NCBI GenBank assembly: GCA_001603335.1
Contig: LUYR01000360.1
Coordinates: 1 to 12,461, forward strand
Length of the DNA: 12,461 nucleotides
From: Rhodospirillales bacterium Alpha_05
GTDB lineage: Bacteria; Pseudomonadota; Alphaproteobacteria; Rhodospirillales; Rhodospirillaceae
Direction: 5' to 3'
This document shows positions 1 through 8,275 of this stretch, piece after piece. How positions within the stretch are numbered: position 1 is the stretch's first letter; each line of letters begins with the position of its first letter. Position numbers and translations under genes: made by a program. The notes below the pieces were generated by a model, which saw only the letters and a program-made list of their open reading frames with translations, made no database searches and had not been told where the DNA came from.

Positions 1-282
1 CATGCCGATGAACGCCGAACTCCAGTCGTAAAGCGCTTCGTTATCGGCGGCGGCGAGCGCGTTGACGATCTCGCGCGGCTTCGAGAGGTTGATCGCGGTG
101 TTGTCGAGCTCGTCGAAGAATTCCGCGAGCCGGGTCGCCACCAGCCGCCGCCCCTCGGCGCGATGCGCGGCGAAGTTCTCGGCGTCGAGCTGCCGCAATT
201 GGTCGAGCGCGACGAGATTGAGACCGGCGAGGGCGACGATCGCGACCAGGACGATCGCGATCAGGCGAAATCGGAACGACAT
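1..282 (-). CDS. membrane-anchored sensor protein, N-terminal part (partial)
   Basis: Only the first 94 residues are in the window; the gene runs off the left edge. The ATG at 282 lies 6 bases after the stop of the upstream PhnD-like gene, so the two are almost certainly co-transcribed. Residues 1-6 are short and basic (MSFRFR). Residues 7-26 form one hydrophobic membrane helix. After it comes a charged helical stretch (QLRQLDAENFAAHRAEGRR), then LAEFFDELDNTAINLS and a segment ending in LYDWSSAF. A first membrane helix followed by a long helix and this kind of segment is how Cache-type extracytoplasmic sensor domains of histidine kinases, diguanylate cyclases and chemoreceptors begin. The output domain is outside the window, so the class of signalling protein cannot be stated. 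Placement directly after two binding proteins suggests that they act as its periplasmic ligand receptors. That last step is inference. Confidence 0.75.
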   Translation of the reverse strand, partial: MSFRFRLIAIVLVAIVALAGLNLVALDQLRQLDAENFAAHRAEGRRLVATRLAEFFDELDNTAINLSKPREIVNALAAADNEALYDWSSAFIGM

Positions 283-288
283 CGGTGC

Positions 289-1149
289 CTAACGCTTTCC
301 GTAAACGGCGCGGACGGGATCGTAGAGTGCATCCCCGTGGATTTGGAAACCCGCGGTATCCCAGCCGAAAACCGCATGCATCTTGCGGCAGAACGGATGA
401 TCGGGCGGCAGCGCCGCGAGCGCTTCCTGGACCCGCCGCGCGGTCTCGGGGTCGAGACGGCGGGAGGCGACCACCGCCACCATCGGAATCGGGTCGGATT
501 GCGCGATCACCTTGAGCGCGTCGCCGGTGCGGTGGCGAATGCCGTAGTAGACGTCGTCGGCGAGCGCGCCGCCGTCCACCGCGCCGCTCAGCAGCGCCTC
601 GACGATTCGGTCGTGGCGCTTGAGGAAGAACACCTTGGCGAGGTCGTGGTCGGGGTCGACGCCGTTCTTGCGCAGTAGGTAGCTCGGGTAGGCGTAGCCC
701 GAGGTCGAGCCGGGGTCGGTGAAGGCGAAGCGCTTGCCCTTGAGGTCGGCGATGGAGTCGATGCCGCTGTTGGCGGCGACGACGATCACCGAGTGGTAGT
801 AGGGGGCGACCTTGCCGGTGGCGACGCTGCGGTTGACGTAGGTGGCGAGGTAGCGGGTTCCGGGGACTTCGTCGACCACCTGGACGTAGTTGAGCGCCCC
901 GAGCCAGGCGAGATCGAGCGATCCCTCCGCGAGGCGCGCCGCGGTCTCGGTGTAGTCGCGGGTGATCACCACGCTCACCGGTTCGCCGAGGCGCTCGGTC
1001 AGATATCCGCCGAGTTCCTGCATGACCGCAAGCAACTTATCCGGGTCGCTGGACGGGAACGCACCGAAGCGGAGTTCCTTGGCCGCGGCGGGGAGCGGCG
1101 CGACCAGGGTGGCGAACAGGGCGGACAGGGCGAAGATGGATTTCAGCAA
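289..1149 (-). CDS. PhnD-like periplasmic binding protein (copy 1)
   Basis: 286 residues, a normal length for the phosphate/phosphite/phosphonate-binding (PhnD) family. Residues 1-23 are a Sec signal peptide with a hydrophobic core and a PAAA cleavage site before KELRFG. The family fingerprint is clear: FGAFPSSDPDKL near residue 28, the anion-loop motif STSGY at 148-152, RHD at 178-180, and GAVDGGA at 189-195. The start is TTG. It is preceded by GAGGA at about 9 bases, and an in-frame TAA lies upstream with no ATG or GTG in between. It closely resembles the next gene upstream, which points to tandem duplication. No permease or ATPase of a phosphonate transporter is nearby, and a membrane sensor follows after 6 bases. 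I therefore favour a sensory role over transport. The ligand cannot be read from the sequence; it may be an anion, or something else bound by a PhnD fold. Confidence 0.88.
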   Translation of the reverse strand: MLKSIFALSALFATLVAPLPAAAKELRFGAFPSSDPDKLLAVMQELGGYLTERLGEPVSVVITRDYTETAARLAEGSLDLAWLGALNYVQVVDEVPGTRYLATYVNRSVATGKVAPYYHSVIVVAANSGIDSIADLKGKRFAFTDPGSTSGYAYPSYLLRKNGVDPDHDLAKVFFLKRHDRIVEALLSGAVDGGALADDVYYGIRHRTGDALKVIAQSDPIPMVAVVASRRLDPETARRVQEALAALPPDHPFCRKMHAVFGWDTAGFQIHGDALYDPVRAVYGKR

Positions 1150-1250
1150 CCGGCAGTTCCTCGAGAAATTCCTCCAGCCAACAGATTAGCATGTGCTGGG
1201 GAATATCCAGTCGAAGAACCGCCGATTCTGCGCAAATCCGGGGAAATCCT

Positions 1251-2102
1251 TCAAGGTCCTTTGGAAAGCCTGCGCACCGGGTCGTAAAATCGGTCGTCGC
1301 GCTCGGCAAACCCTGCGGCGTTCCAACCAAGAGTTGTGCGCATCGCGGCGCAGAACGGGTCTTGCCCGCCCATCCGCAACAGCGCCGCCTTGACCTTGGC
1401 GACGGTGTCGGCGGGGAGGCTGCCCGAGGAGACGATCGCGTCGAGGGGGATCGGCTCGGACCGGGCGAGGATGCGCAACGCGTCGCCATGGGCGCGGCGC
1501 GCGGAGAAGTAGGTGCCGTCGGAGATCGCGCCCGCATCCACCGCGCCCGCGAGCAGCGCCTCGACGACGCGGTCGTGGCGCTTGAGGAACACCACGCTGG
1601 CGAAATCCGCGTCGGGGTCGATGCCGTGGTCGGCGAGCATGCGGTGGGGAACCGCATAGCCCGAGGTCGAGGCCCGGTCGGTGAAGGCGAAGCGTTTGCC
1701 ACGGATGCCGTCGAGAGTCGCGATGCCCGAGGCGGTGGTGGCGACCACGTAGGACTGGTAGAACGGCGTCACCTTTCCGGTGTTTTCGTTGCGCTCCATG
1801 TAGGTGACGAGGTAGCGCGCGGACGGGACGTCGGAGGCGAGGCGGACGTAGTTGAGGGTGTTGACCCAGGCGATGTCGACGGTGCGGTCGCGCACCCGCT
1901 GGGCGAGCTCGTCGTAGTCGCGGGTGACCACGGGGGTGTAGGTGTCGCCGGTTTCCGCCGCGAGATAGTCGCCGAGCACCCGCATCACCGCGTAGAGCTT
2001 CGCCGGGTCGTTGGAGGGAAAGATCCCGAGCCGGACTTCCGCCGCCGATGCGGACGCGCACATTGCGAGCAGGGCAAGGGCCGTGGCTGCGAATCCGCGC
2101 AT
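1251..2102 (-). CDS. PhnD-like periplasmic binding protein (copy 2)
   Basis: 283 residues, first of the tandem pair in the direction of transcription. The ATG at 2102 has GGAG 8 bases upstream and opens a signal peptide (MRGFAATALALLAMCASASA) cleaved near residues 20-21. The Cys at 15 is preceded by Met, so this does not look like a lipoprotein signal. Family motifs are LGIFPSNDPAKL at about 25-36, STSGY at 145-149, FLKRHDRVVEAL and GAVDAGA. It shares long near-identical blocks with copy 1, including GKRFAFTD, STSGYA and FLKRHDR. The two diverge in the ligand-facing segments just before these blocks (LGALNYVQ against VNTLNYVR, PYYHS against PFYQS), so they may bind different ligands. A 101-base gap separates it from copy 1; I see no convincing promoter or terminator there. 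Its own upstream gap of 86 bases leaves open whether it belongs to the transporter operon. Confidence 0.88.
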   Translation of the reverse strand: MRGFAATALALLAMCASASAAEVRLGIFPSNDPAKLYAVMRVLGDYLAAETGDTYTPVVTRDYDELAQRVRDRTVDIAWVNTLNYVRLASDVPSARYLVTYMERNENTGKVTPFYQSYVVATTASGIATLDGIRGKRFAFTDRASTSGYAVPHRMLADHGIDPDADFASVVFLKRHDRVVEALLAGAVDAGAISDGTYFSARRAHGDALRILARSEPIPLDAIVSSGSLPADTVAKVKAALLRMGGQDPFCAAMRTTLGWNAAGFAERDDRFYDPVRRLSKGP

Positions 2103-2133
2103 CGCGAAATCTCCGGGTGGCGGCAGGACGGGT

Positions 2134-2163
2134 AGACTAACACGCGGAATTACATTTCGCCAA
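2134..2163 (-). promoter_or_regulatory. weak promoter candidate before PhnD-like copy 2
   Basis: On the minus strand a TTGGCG (-35-like, 2158-2163) and a TAGTCT (-10-like, 2134-2139) are 18 bases apart in the 86-base gap between the deacetylase gene and the binding-protein gene. The -10 match is poor. The gap is the only place where the binding-protein/sensor set could gain its own promoter, so it is listed at low confidence. Confidence 0.2.
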
Positions 2164-2188
2164 TGCCACCCGTCCGTGTTGCCGTGCA

Positions 2189-3355
2189 TCATGCACGCAT
2201 TCGCTCCAGGAGCCGGTCGAGGAATGCGTCGCAGGCGGCGATCTGGCTGATTTCGATGAACTCGTCGGGCTTGTGCGCCTGGTCGATGTCGCCCGGGCCG
2301 CAGATCACCGTCGGCATGTCCCAGCGGGTCTGGAACAGCCCGGCCTCGGTGCCGAAGGCGACCTTGCCGTAGGAGTTCGCGCCGGAGAGCTGGCTGACCA
2401 TGTGGACGATCGGGTCGTTGGGGTCGGTGTCCGAGCCCGGCACCGAGGAGAGGATTTCCCACGAGAAGCCGCAGGAGGGGTGGATCGCCTTCATCCCGGG
2501 TTCGAGCTCGGCGGCGACGTAGGCCTTGATTTCGTCGAGCATCGCCTGGCGGTCGTCTTGCGGGATGGCACGGATTTCGAAGTCGAAGCAGCAGTCCTGG
2601 GGCACGATGTTGAGGGCGGTGCCGCCCTCGATCAGGCCGGTGTGGACGGTGGTGTGGGCGATGTCGAACATCGTGTCGAACGGCCCTTCCTTGCTTTTTC
2701 GTCGCGCCATGGCTTTGAGGAAGGCGATCAGCTCGGCGGCGTATTCGATCGCGTTGACGCCGGTGGGGGCGAGGGAGGAATGGCACTCGAAGCCCTTCAC
2801 CCGCACCCGCACGTTGACCTTGCCCTTGTGCGCGAGCATCGGCCGCATCAGGGTCGGCTCGCCGACGATGCACATCTCGGGAATCACCGGCAGGCCCTTC
2901 ATGTCCTCGATCAGCGAGCGCACGCCGATGCAGCCGACCTCCTCGTCGTGGGAGAAGGCGATGTGCAGCGGCTTGGCGAGCTTGGCCGACGCGAACTTCG
3001 GCAGCGCGGCGAGGGCGGCGGCGAGGAAGCTCTTCATGTCCGCACAGCCGCGCCCGTAGAGGCGGCCGTTCTTCTCGGTGACGGCGAACGGGTCGGTCGC
3101 CCAGTCCTGGCCGTCCACCGGCACCACGTCGGTGTGGCCGGAGAGCACGATGCCCGGAACCTCGGCGGGGCCGATGGTGACGAGGATGTTGCCCTTGGTC
3201 TTCTCGGCGTTGAAGGTCCGCCGCGTCGTCGCGCCGAAGCGGGCGACGTAGGCTTCGACCCAGTCGATCAAATCGAGGTTGGAGTCGCGGCTGACGGTGG
3301 GGAAGGCCACGAGAGTCTTGAGGATTTCAATGGTGTCGAGGGAGTCCGACGACAT
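2189..3355 (-). CDS. argE: ArgE-type M20 deacetylase (acetylornithine deacetylase family)
   Basis: 388 residues, close to the roughly 385 usual for ArgE. The enzyme family hydrolyses N-acyl (classically N-acetyl-ornithine) amide bonds with a two-metal centre in the cytoplasm. Every expected residue is visible: His74 and Asp76 (SGHTDVVPV), Asp106 (GRGCADMKS), Glu138 as general base and Glu139 (HDEEVG), Glu166 (VGEP), His192 of the lid domain (CHSS) and His361 (AHKPDE). The substrate-side phrases TGVNAIEY, GGTALNIVPQ and FGTEAGLF match ArgE rather than DapE. No signal peptide is present. The ATG at 3355 has no strong ribosome site, but homology begins immediately (IEILKTLVAFPTVS). It is the last gene of the transporter operon, 26 bases after the formylglutamate-amidohydrolase gene. 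Alphaproteobacteria usually make ornithine with ArgJ, so a transporter-linked ArgE paralogue probably serves catabolism of an imported N-acyl amino acid. That role is inference. Confidence 0.88.
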   Translation of the reverse strand: MSSDSLDTIEILKTLVAFPTVSRDSNLDLIDWVEAYVARFGATTRRTFNAEKTKGNILVTIGPAEVPGIVLSGHTDVVPVDGQDWATDPFAVTEKNGRLYGRGCADMKSFLAAALAALPKFASAKLAKPLHIAFSHDEEVGCIGVRSLIEDMKGLPVIPEMCIVGEPTLMRPMLAHKGKVNVRVRVKGFECHSSLAPTGVNAIEYAAELIAFLKAMARRKSKEGPFDTMFDIAHTTVHTGLIEGGTALNIVPQDCCFDFEIRAIPQDDRQAMLDEIKAYVAAELEPGMKAIHPSCGFSWEILSSVPGSDTDPNDPIVHMVSQLSGANSYGKVAFGTEAGLFQTRWDMPTVICGPGDIDQAHKPDEFIEISQIAACDAFLDRLLERMRA

Positions 3356-3381
3356 TTTGGGGTCTGCTCGCTGTTGTGAAA

Positions 3382-4244
3382 CTATGCCTGGGAGCGCGCG
3401 AAATCGGCGATCACGCCGATCAGGCGTTCGATCGCGGCCTTGGTCGCGGCGAAGTCGGCGGTCTTCGCGAAGGTGGTCTCGTTCATGTAGAGGCGGCGGT
3501 TGATCTCGACCTGGAGGCTGTGGCGCTTCGCCGCCGGGTCGGCATAGGCGCGCACCAGCTCGACGCCCTTGTAGGGGTCGTTGATCGCGACCTCGAAGCC
3601 CTGGCCGCGCAGGCAACCCGCCACGAGGTTGGTGAAGGCGGGCGAGGCGGTGGTGCCGTCGCGGTTGCCGAGCACGAAGTCGGCGCGCGGCAGGCCTTCG
3701 CCCTCCGGTGCGTTGGGGCCGGAGAACTCGGGCATCGAGTGGCAGTTGATGTGGTAGACCGTGCCGAACGCCGCGTGGCGCTCGTCGAGCAGGTGCTTCA
3801 GCGCGGCATGGTAGGGGCGGTAGAAGGTGTCGATGCGCGCCTGCGCTTCCGCCACCGAAAGCTTGCGGTCGTAGATCGGCTGGCCGTTGGAGGCGAGCCG
3901 CCAGATCAGCCCGAGGCCGCATTCGGTCTTGATGCTGGGTTCCAGGGGCTCGGGCCAGGTTTCGTCGAGCAGGCCCTGGTCCATGTCGGCCAGGGTGCGG
4001 TTGGCGTCGATGTAGATCCGCGGGAAGTGGGCGAGCAGCAACGCCGCACCGTGGCTCGCCGCCTCGGCGTAGAACGCGTCGACGTACATGTCCTCGGCCT
4101 TGCGGAGTTCCTCCATCGGCAGCGCGGGGCGGAAGTCGGGCGGGTAGTAGAGGCCGCTGTGGGGGCTGTCGAAGACCACCGGGATGCGGTCGGCGGGGAG
4201 GGCGTCGACGACGGTGCAGGCGGGCAACTGGGACACTACGGCGG

Positions 4245-4248
<4 letters not shown>
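3382..4248 (-). CDS. N-formylglutamate amidohydrolase family protein (HutG-like)
   Basis: 288 residues, a normal length for the FGase family, whose founding member splits N-formyl-L-glutamate into formate and glutamate. Visible family blocks are SPHSG at 28-32, DANR at 81-84, YHINCHSMPE at 165-174, NRDGTTASP at 195-203, NDPYKGVELVRAY at 223-235 and EINRRLYM at 248-255. The His and Asp/Glu residues of these blocks are those expected at a zinc amidohydrolase centre. No signal peptide is seen, so it is cytoplasmic. The ATG at 4248 overlaps the stop of the upstream ATPase gene as ATGA, and GGAGGA lies about 9 bases before it. None of the histidine-utilisation genes (hutH, hutU, hutI) is in the window, so a role in histidine breakdown is not supported. 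The link to a peptide-type transporter and to a deacetylase suggests an N-acyl amino acid or small peptide derivative as substrate. The exact substrate is unknown. Confidence 0.88.
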
Positions 4249-5284
<1,036 letters not shown>

Positions 5285-5288
<4 letters not shown>

Positions 5289-6289
5289 GCTTCGGCTCCT
5301 TCGGGCATCGGGTGGAAGCAGCGGGCGCGGTGCGCGGCGCTGGGGCAGGGGGAGAGTTCGGGCATTTCCAGGCACTTGGCGTCGGCGTTGGGGCAGCGCG
5401 GGGCAAACGCGCAGCCTTGCGGCAGGGAGAGGAACGACGGCGTCATCCCGGGGATCTGGGTGAGGCGCTGGCCGCGCTTGTTGCGGCTCGGCACCGAGCC
5501 GATCAGGCCGTAGGTGTAGGGATGGCGCGGGTTGGAGACGACCTCGGCGATCGCGCCGGTCTCGACGATCCGCCCGGCGTACATCACCGCGACGCGGTCG
5601 GCGAGGCCGGAGATGATCGCGAGATCGTGGGTGATCCAGATCAGCGCGGTGCCGGTCTCGCGGCACAGCGTCTGCACTTCCGAGAGGATCTGCGCCTGGA
5701 TCGTCACGTCGAGCGCGGTGGTCGGCTCGTCGGCGATGATCAGGTCGGGCCCGTGCAGCAGCGCGATCGCGATCGCGACGCGCTGGCGCATCCCGCCCGA
5801 GAACTGGTGCGGGTAGGAATCGAGGCGTTCCTCGGGGCTCGGGATGCCGACCCGCCCGAGCGCGTCGCGCGCCCGGGCGCGGGCCTCGGCATGGCCGATC
5901 TTGATGTGCGCCTGGAGCGTCTCGATCATCTGGGTCTCGATCTTGAGGACCGGATTCAAGGTCATCATCGGGTCCTGGAAGATCATCGCGATGCGGTCGC
6001 CGCGGAGGCTGCGCAGGCGCTTCGGGCTCGCGGTGGTGAGCTCCTCGCCGTTGAGCTTGACCGAGCCGCCGACGATGCGGCCGGGCTGGTCGATCAGGCC
6101 GAGGATCGAGAAGCCGGTCACCGACTTGCCCGAGCCGGACTCGCCGACGAGGCCGAGGATTTCGCCGCGGCTGACCGAGAGGTCGACGCCGTCGACCGAC
6201 TTGACCACCCCGGCTTCGGTGAAGAAGTGGGTTTTCAGACCCTCGACGACGAGGGTTGGCTGGGCGGCTCCGCCGCGCACGTCGCTCAT
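5285..6289 (-). CDS. oligopeptide/dipeptide ABC transporter ATPase, DppD/OppD type
   Basis: 334 residues, the usual size for DppD. Walker A is GESGSGKSV at 49-57, the Q-loop glutamine is 105 (FQDPMMTLNP), the signature FSGGM is at 163-167, Walker B is LIIADE at 183-188 followed by PTTALDVT, and the switch His is 221. The FSGGMRQR and DEPTTALDVTIQAQIL phrases are hallmarks of the OppD/DppD branch. The C-terminal oligopeptide region (NPRHPYTYGLIGSVP) carries Cys293, Cys299, Cys306 and further cysteines at 315 and 324, consistent with an iron-sulphur site. The ATG at 6289 forms ATGA with the stop of the permease gene and has GAGG 8 bases upstream. It forms a heterodimer with the next gene product. 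Substrate specificity lies in the binding protein and permeases, not here. Confidence 0.93.
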
Positions 6290-7212
6290 TTCTGGAGCCT
6301 CGGATTGAGGATGTCGCGCAAGTGGTCGCCGACCAGGTTGATCGACACCACGGTGATCAGGAGGGTGACGCCGGGGAAGAAGCTCACCCAGTAGCGGCCG
6401 CTCATCATGAAGTCGAAGCCGTTGGCGATCAGCATGCCGAGCGACGGCTCGGTCACCGGCACGCCGACGCCGAGGAAGGACAGTGTGGCTTCGAGGGCGA
6501 TCGCGTGCGCCACCTGCATCGTCGCCACCACGATCAGGGGCGGCAGGCAGTTCGGCATCAAGTGGCCGAAGACGATGCGCGAGTAGGGCAGGCCGAGGCA
6601 GCGCGCCGCCTCGATGTATTCCTTGCGGCGCTCGACCAGGGCGTTGCCGCGCACCGTGCGGGCATAGTAGGCCCACTGGAGCGCCACCAGGGCGATCATC
6701 ACCTTGTCGACGCCGCGCCCGAGGATCGCGAGCAGGATCAAGGCGATCAGGATCGGCGGGAAGCCGAGCTGAAGGTCGACGAGGCGCATCACCAAAGCAT
6801 CGCGCCAGCCGCCCGAATAGGCGGCGAACAGGCCCATGGCGAGGCCGATGGTGAGCGCGATCACCGTCGAGCCGACGCCGACGCCGATCGAGATCCGCAA
6901 GCCGTAGAGGATCGCCGAGAGCATGTCGCGGCCCTGCTCGTCGGAGCCTAGGAGGAACGGCTTGCCGTCGCCCGAGAGTTCGCCCGGTGCGAGGGAGCCG
7001 TCCATGATGTCGAGGACGGCGAGGTCGTAGGGGTTCTGCGGCGCGATCAGGGGCGCGAGGATCGCGGCGAGCGCGATCAGCACGAACACGATCAGGCCGC
7101 CGAGGGCGAGGCGGTTGGCGACGAACTTGCGCACCAGCCGCTGCGCCGGGGTCTCGACCGAAACCTCGACCGGCGCGGGGTTGAGCATGGGAGTGGCGGG
7201 GATCGTGGTCAT
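6286..7212 (-). CDS. peptide-type ABC transporter permease, DppC/OppC type
   Basis: 308 residues. The N-terminus is a cytoplasmic tail rich in Pro and Val, then a first membrane helix at about 37-58 (LALGGLIVFVLIALAAILAP). This is followed by the family phrase LLGSDEQGRDMLS at 87-99 and about five more membrane helices. The cytoplasmic coupling loop is EAARCLG at 201-207, with the downstream HLMPN at 217-221; it contacts the ATPases. The ending GDHLRDILNPRLQK is standard for DppC. The ATG at 7212 overlaps the DppB-type stop as ATGA and has AAGGA about 6 bases upstream. It pairs with the DppB-type protein to form the inner-membrane channel of the importer. Confidence 0.93.
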   Translation of the reverse strand: MTTIPATPMLNPAPVEVSVETPAQRLVRKFVANRLALGGLIVFVLIALAAILAPLIAPQNPYDLAVLDIMDGSLAPGELSGDGKPFLLGSDEQGRDMLSAILYGLRISIGVGVGSTVIALTIGLAMGLFAAYSGGWRDALVMRLVDLQLGFPPILIALILLAILGRGVDKVMIALVALQWAYYARTVRGNALVERRKEYIEAARCLGLPYSRIVFGHLMPNCLPPLIVVATMQVAHAIALEATLSFLGVGVPVTEPSLGMLIANGFDFMMSGRYWVSFFPGVTLLITVVSINLVGDHLRDILNPRLQK

Positions 7213-8180
7213 GCCGATTCCTTCCGGCGGACGCGCGGGTCGAGCAGCGCGTAGATCAAATCGACGAGGAAGTTGATGGTGACGAACAGCATCACCGTCA
7301 GCATCAGGTACGCGACGATCACCGGCCGATCGAGGTGGACGATCGACGAGATCAGGAGCTTGCCGATGCCGGGCCAGGAGAACACCGTCTCGGTCACCAC
7401 CGCGAACGCGACCACCGAGCCGAACTCGAGGCCGAGCACGGTGACCACCGGGATCATCATGTTCTTCATCATGTGCACCAGGATCACCCGCGGCTCGGAG
7501 AGGCCCTTGGCGCGGGCGAACTTGATGTAGTCCTGGCTGATCACCTCGCGGGTTCCGGCCCGCGCGAGGCGGATCACCAGCGAGGTCTTGAACAGCGCGA
7601 GGTTGATCGCGGGGAGGATCAGGTGCGCGAGGCCGTCGCCGGTGAGGAAGCTCCACTGCACGCCGAACAGGCTCGCGGTTTCGCCGCGCCCGGTGGAGGG
7701 CAGCCAGCCGATGTTCACCGCGAAGATCATGATCAGCATCATCCCGACCCAGAACGTCGGCAGCGAGAAGCCGAGGATCGAGATCGTCATGATCGCGCGC
7801 CCGACGATGCCGTTCGGCTTCAGCCCCGCGATCACGCCCAACGGAATGCCGACGAGGATCGCCATCAGGATCGCGGCGAGGGCGAGCTCGAGGGTGGCGG
7901 GGAAGCGTTCGAGAATCAGGCGCACCGCCGGCTCGTTGTAGAGGAACGAGGTGCCGAGGTCGCCGTGCAGCGCACCGTTGATGAAGGCCAGGAATTGCTC
8001 CCAGAGCGGCTTGTCGAGGCCCATGCGCACGATCGTCGCCTGGATTTCCGCCTGGTCCGCCTCCGGGCTGATCAGCATGTCGACCGGGTTGCCGATGGCG
8101 TAGACGCCGATGAAGACGAGCACCGCCATCACCGCGATCACCATCAACCCCTGCAGCAGCCGGTTGATCACATACCCCAT
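7209..8180 (-). CDS. peptide-type ABC transporter permease, DppB/OppB type
   Basis: 323 residues. The first membrane helix is at about 9-29, followed by the periplasmic segment with GLDKPLWEQFLAF and HGDLGTSF that marks the DppB/OppB family. The binding-protein-dependent transport domain covers about 95-315 with five more helices. The coupling loop is IKFARAKGL at 219-227, and ETVFSWPGIGKLL at 264-276 is another family hallmark. The protein ends DPRVRRKESA. The ATG at 8180 follows a 95-base gap that contains a large hairpin, and its ribosome site is weak (GAG about 7 bases upstream). Low initiation here would fit the usual pattern of much less permease than binding protein. It is the first of five genes joined by ATGA overlaps. 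Confidence 0.93.
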   Translation of the reverse strand: MGYVINRLLQGLMVIAVMAVLVFIGVYAIGNPVDMLISPEADQAEIQATIVRMGLDKPLWEQFLAFINGALHGDLGTSFLYNEPAVRLILERFPATLELALAAILMAILVGIPLGVIAGLKPNGIVGRAIMTISILGFSLPTFWVGMMLIMIFAVNIGWLPSTGRGETASLFGVQWSFLTGDGLAHLILPAINLALFKTSLVIRLARAGTREVISQDYIKFARAKGLSEPRVILVHMMKNMMIPVVTVLGLEFGSVVAFAVVTETVFSWPGIGKLLISSIVHLDRPVIVAYLMLTVMLFVTINFLVDLIYALLDPRVRRKESA

Positions 8181-8221
8181 GAAGGTCTCACGTTTTCAAA
8201 AAATTTCGGATCTGGGCACAG

Positions 8222-8258
8222 GGGTTCCCGGGCCGCCCGAAACGGCGGCCCGGAACCC
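8222..8258 (-). promoter_or_regulatory. strong intergenic hairpin between binding-protein and permease genes
   Basis: Arms 8222-8237 and 8244-8258 pair over 15 bases (7 then 8, with one bulged C at 8229) around a 6-base loop. The stem is very GC-rich. It sits 17 bases after the binding-protein stop. In the RNA a run of six U lies about 18 bases further on (8198-8203), too far for a standard intrinsic terminator. In ABC operons such hairpins commonly protect the 3' end of the binding-protein message or partly terminate transcription, giving more binding protein than permease. That role here is inference. Confidence 0.7.
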
Positions 8259-8275
8259 GGAGATCAAGGCGGGGG

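Noticed and set aside
289..2102. Possible phosphonate uptake (phn) operon
   Set aside because: Two binding proteins but no PhnC- or PhnE-type gene within the window, and the next gene encodes a membrane-anchored protein that does not look like a permease.
2273..3379. Long plus-strand open frame opposite the deacetylase gene
   Set aside because: Its composition (runs of Gly, Val, Asp, His, Arg) is that of an antisense frame over a GC-rich gene. The minus-strand gene has full M20 motifs.
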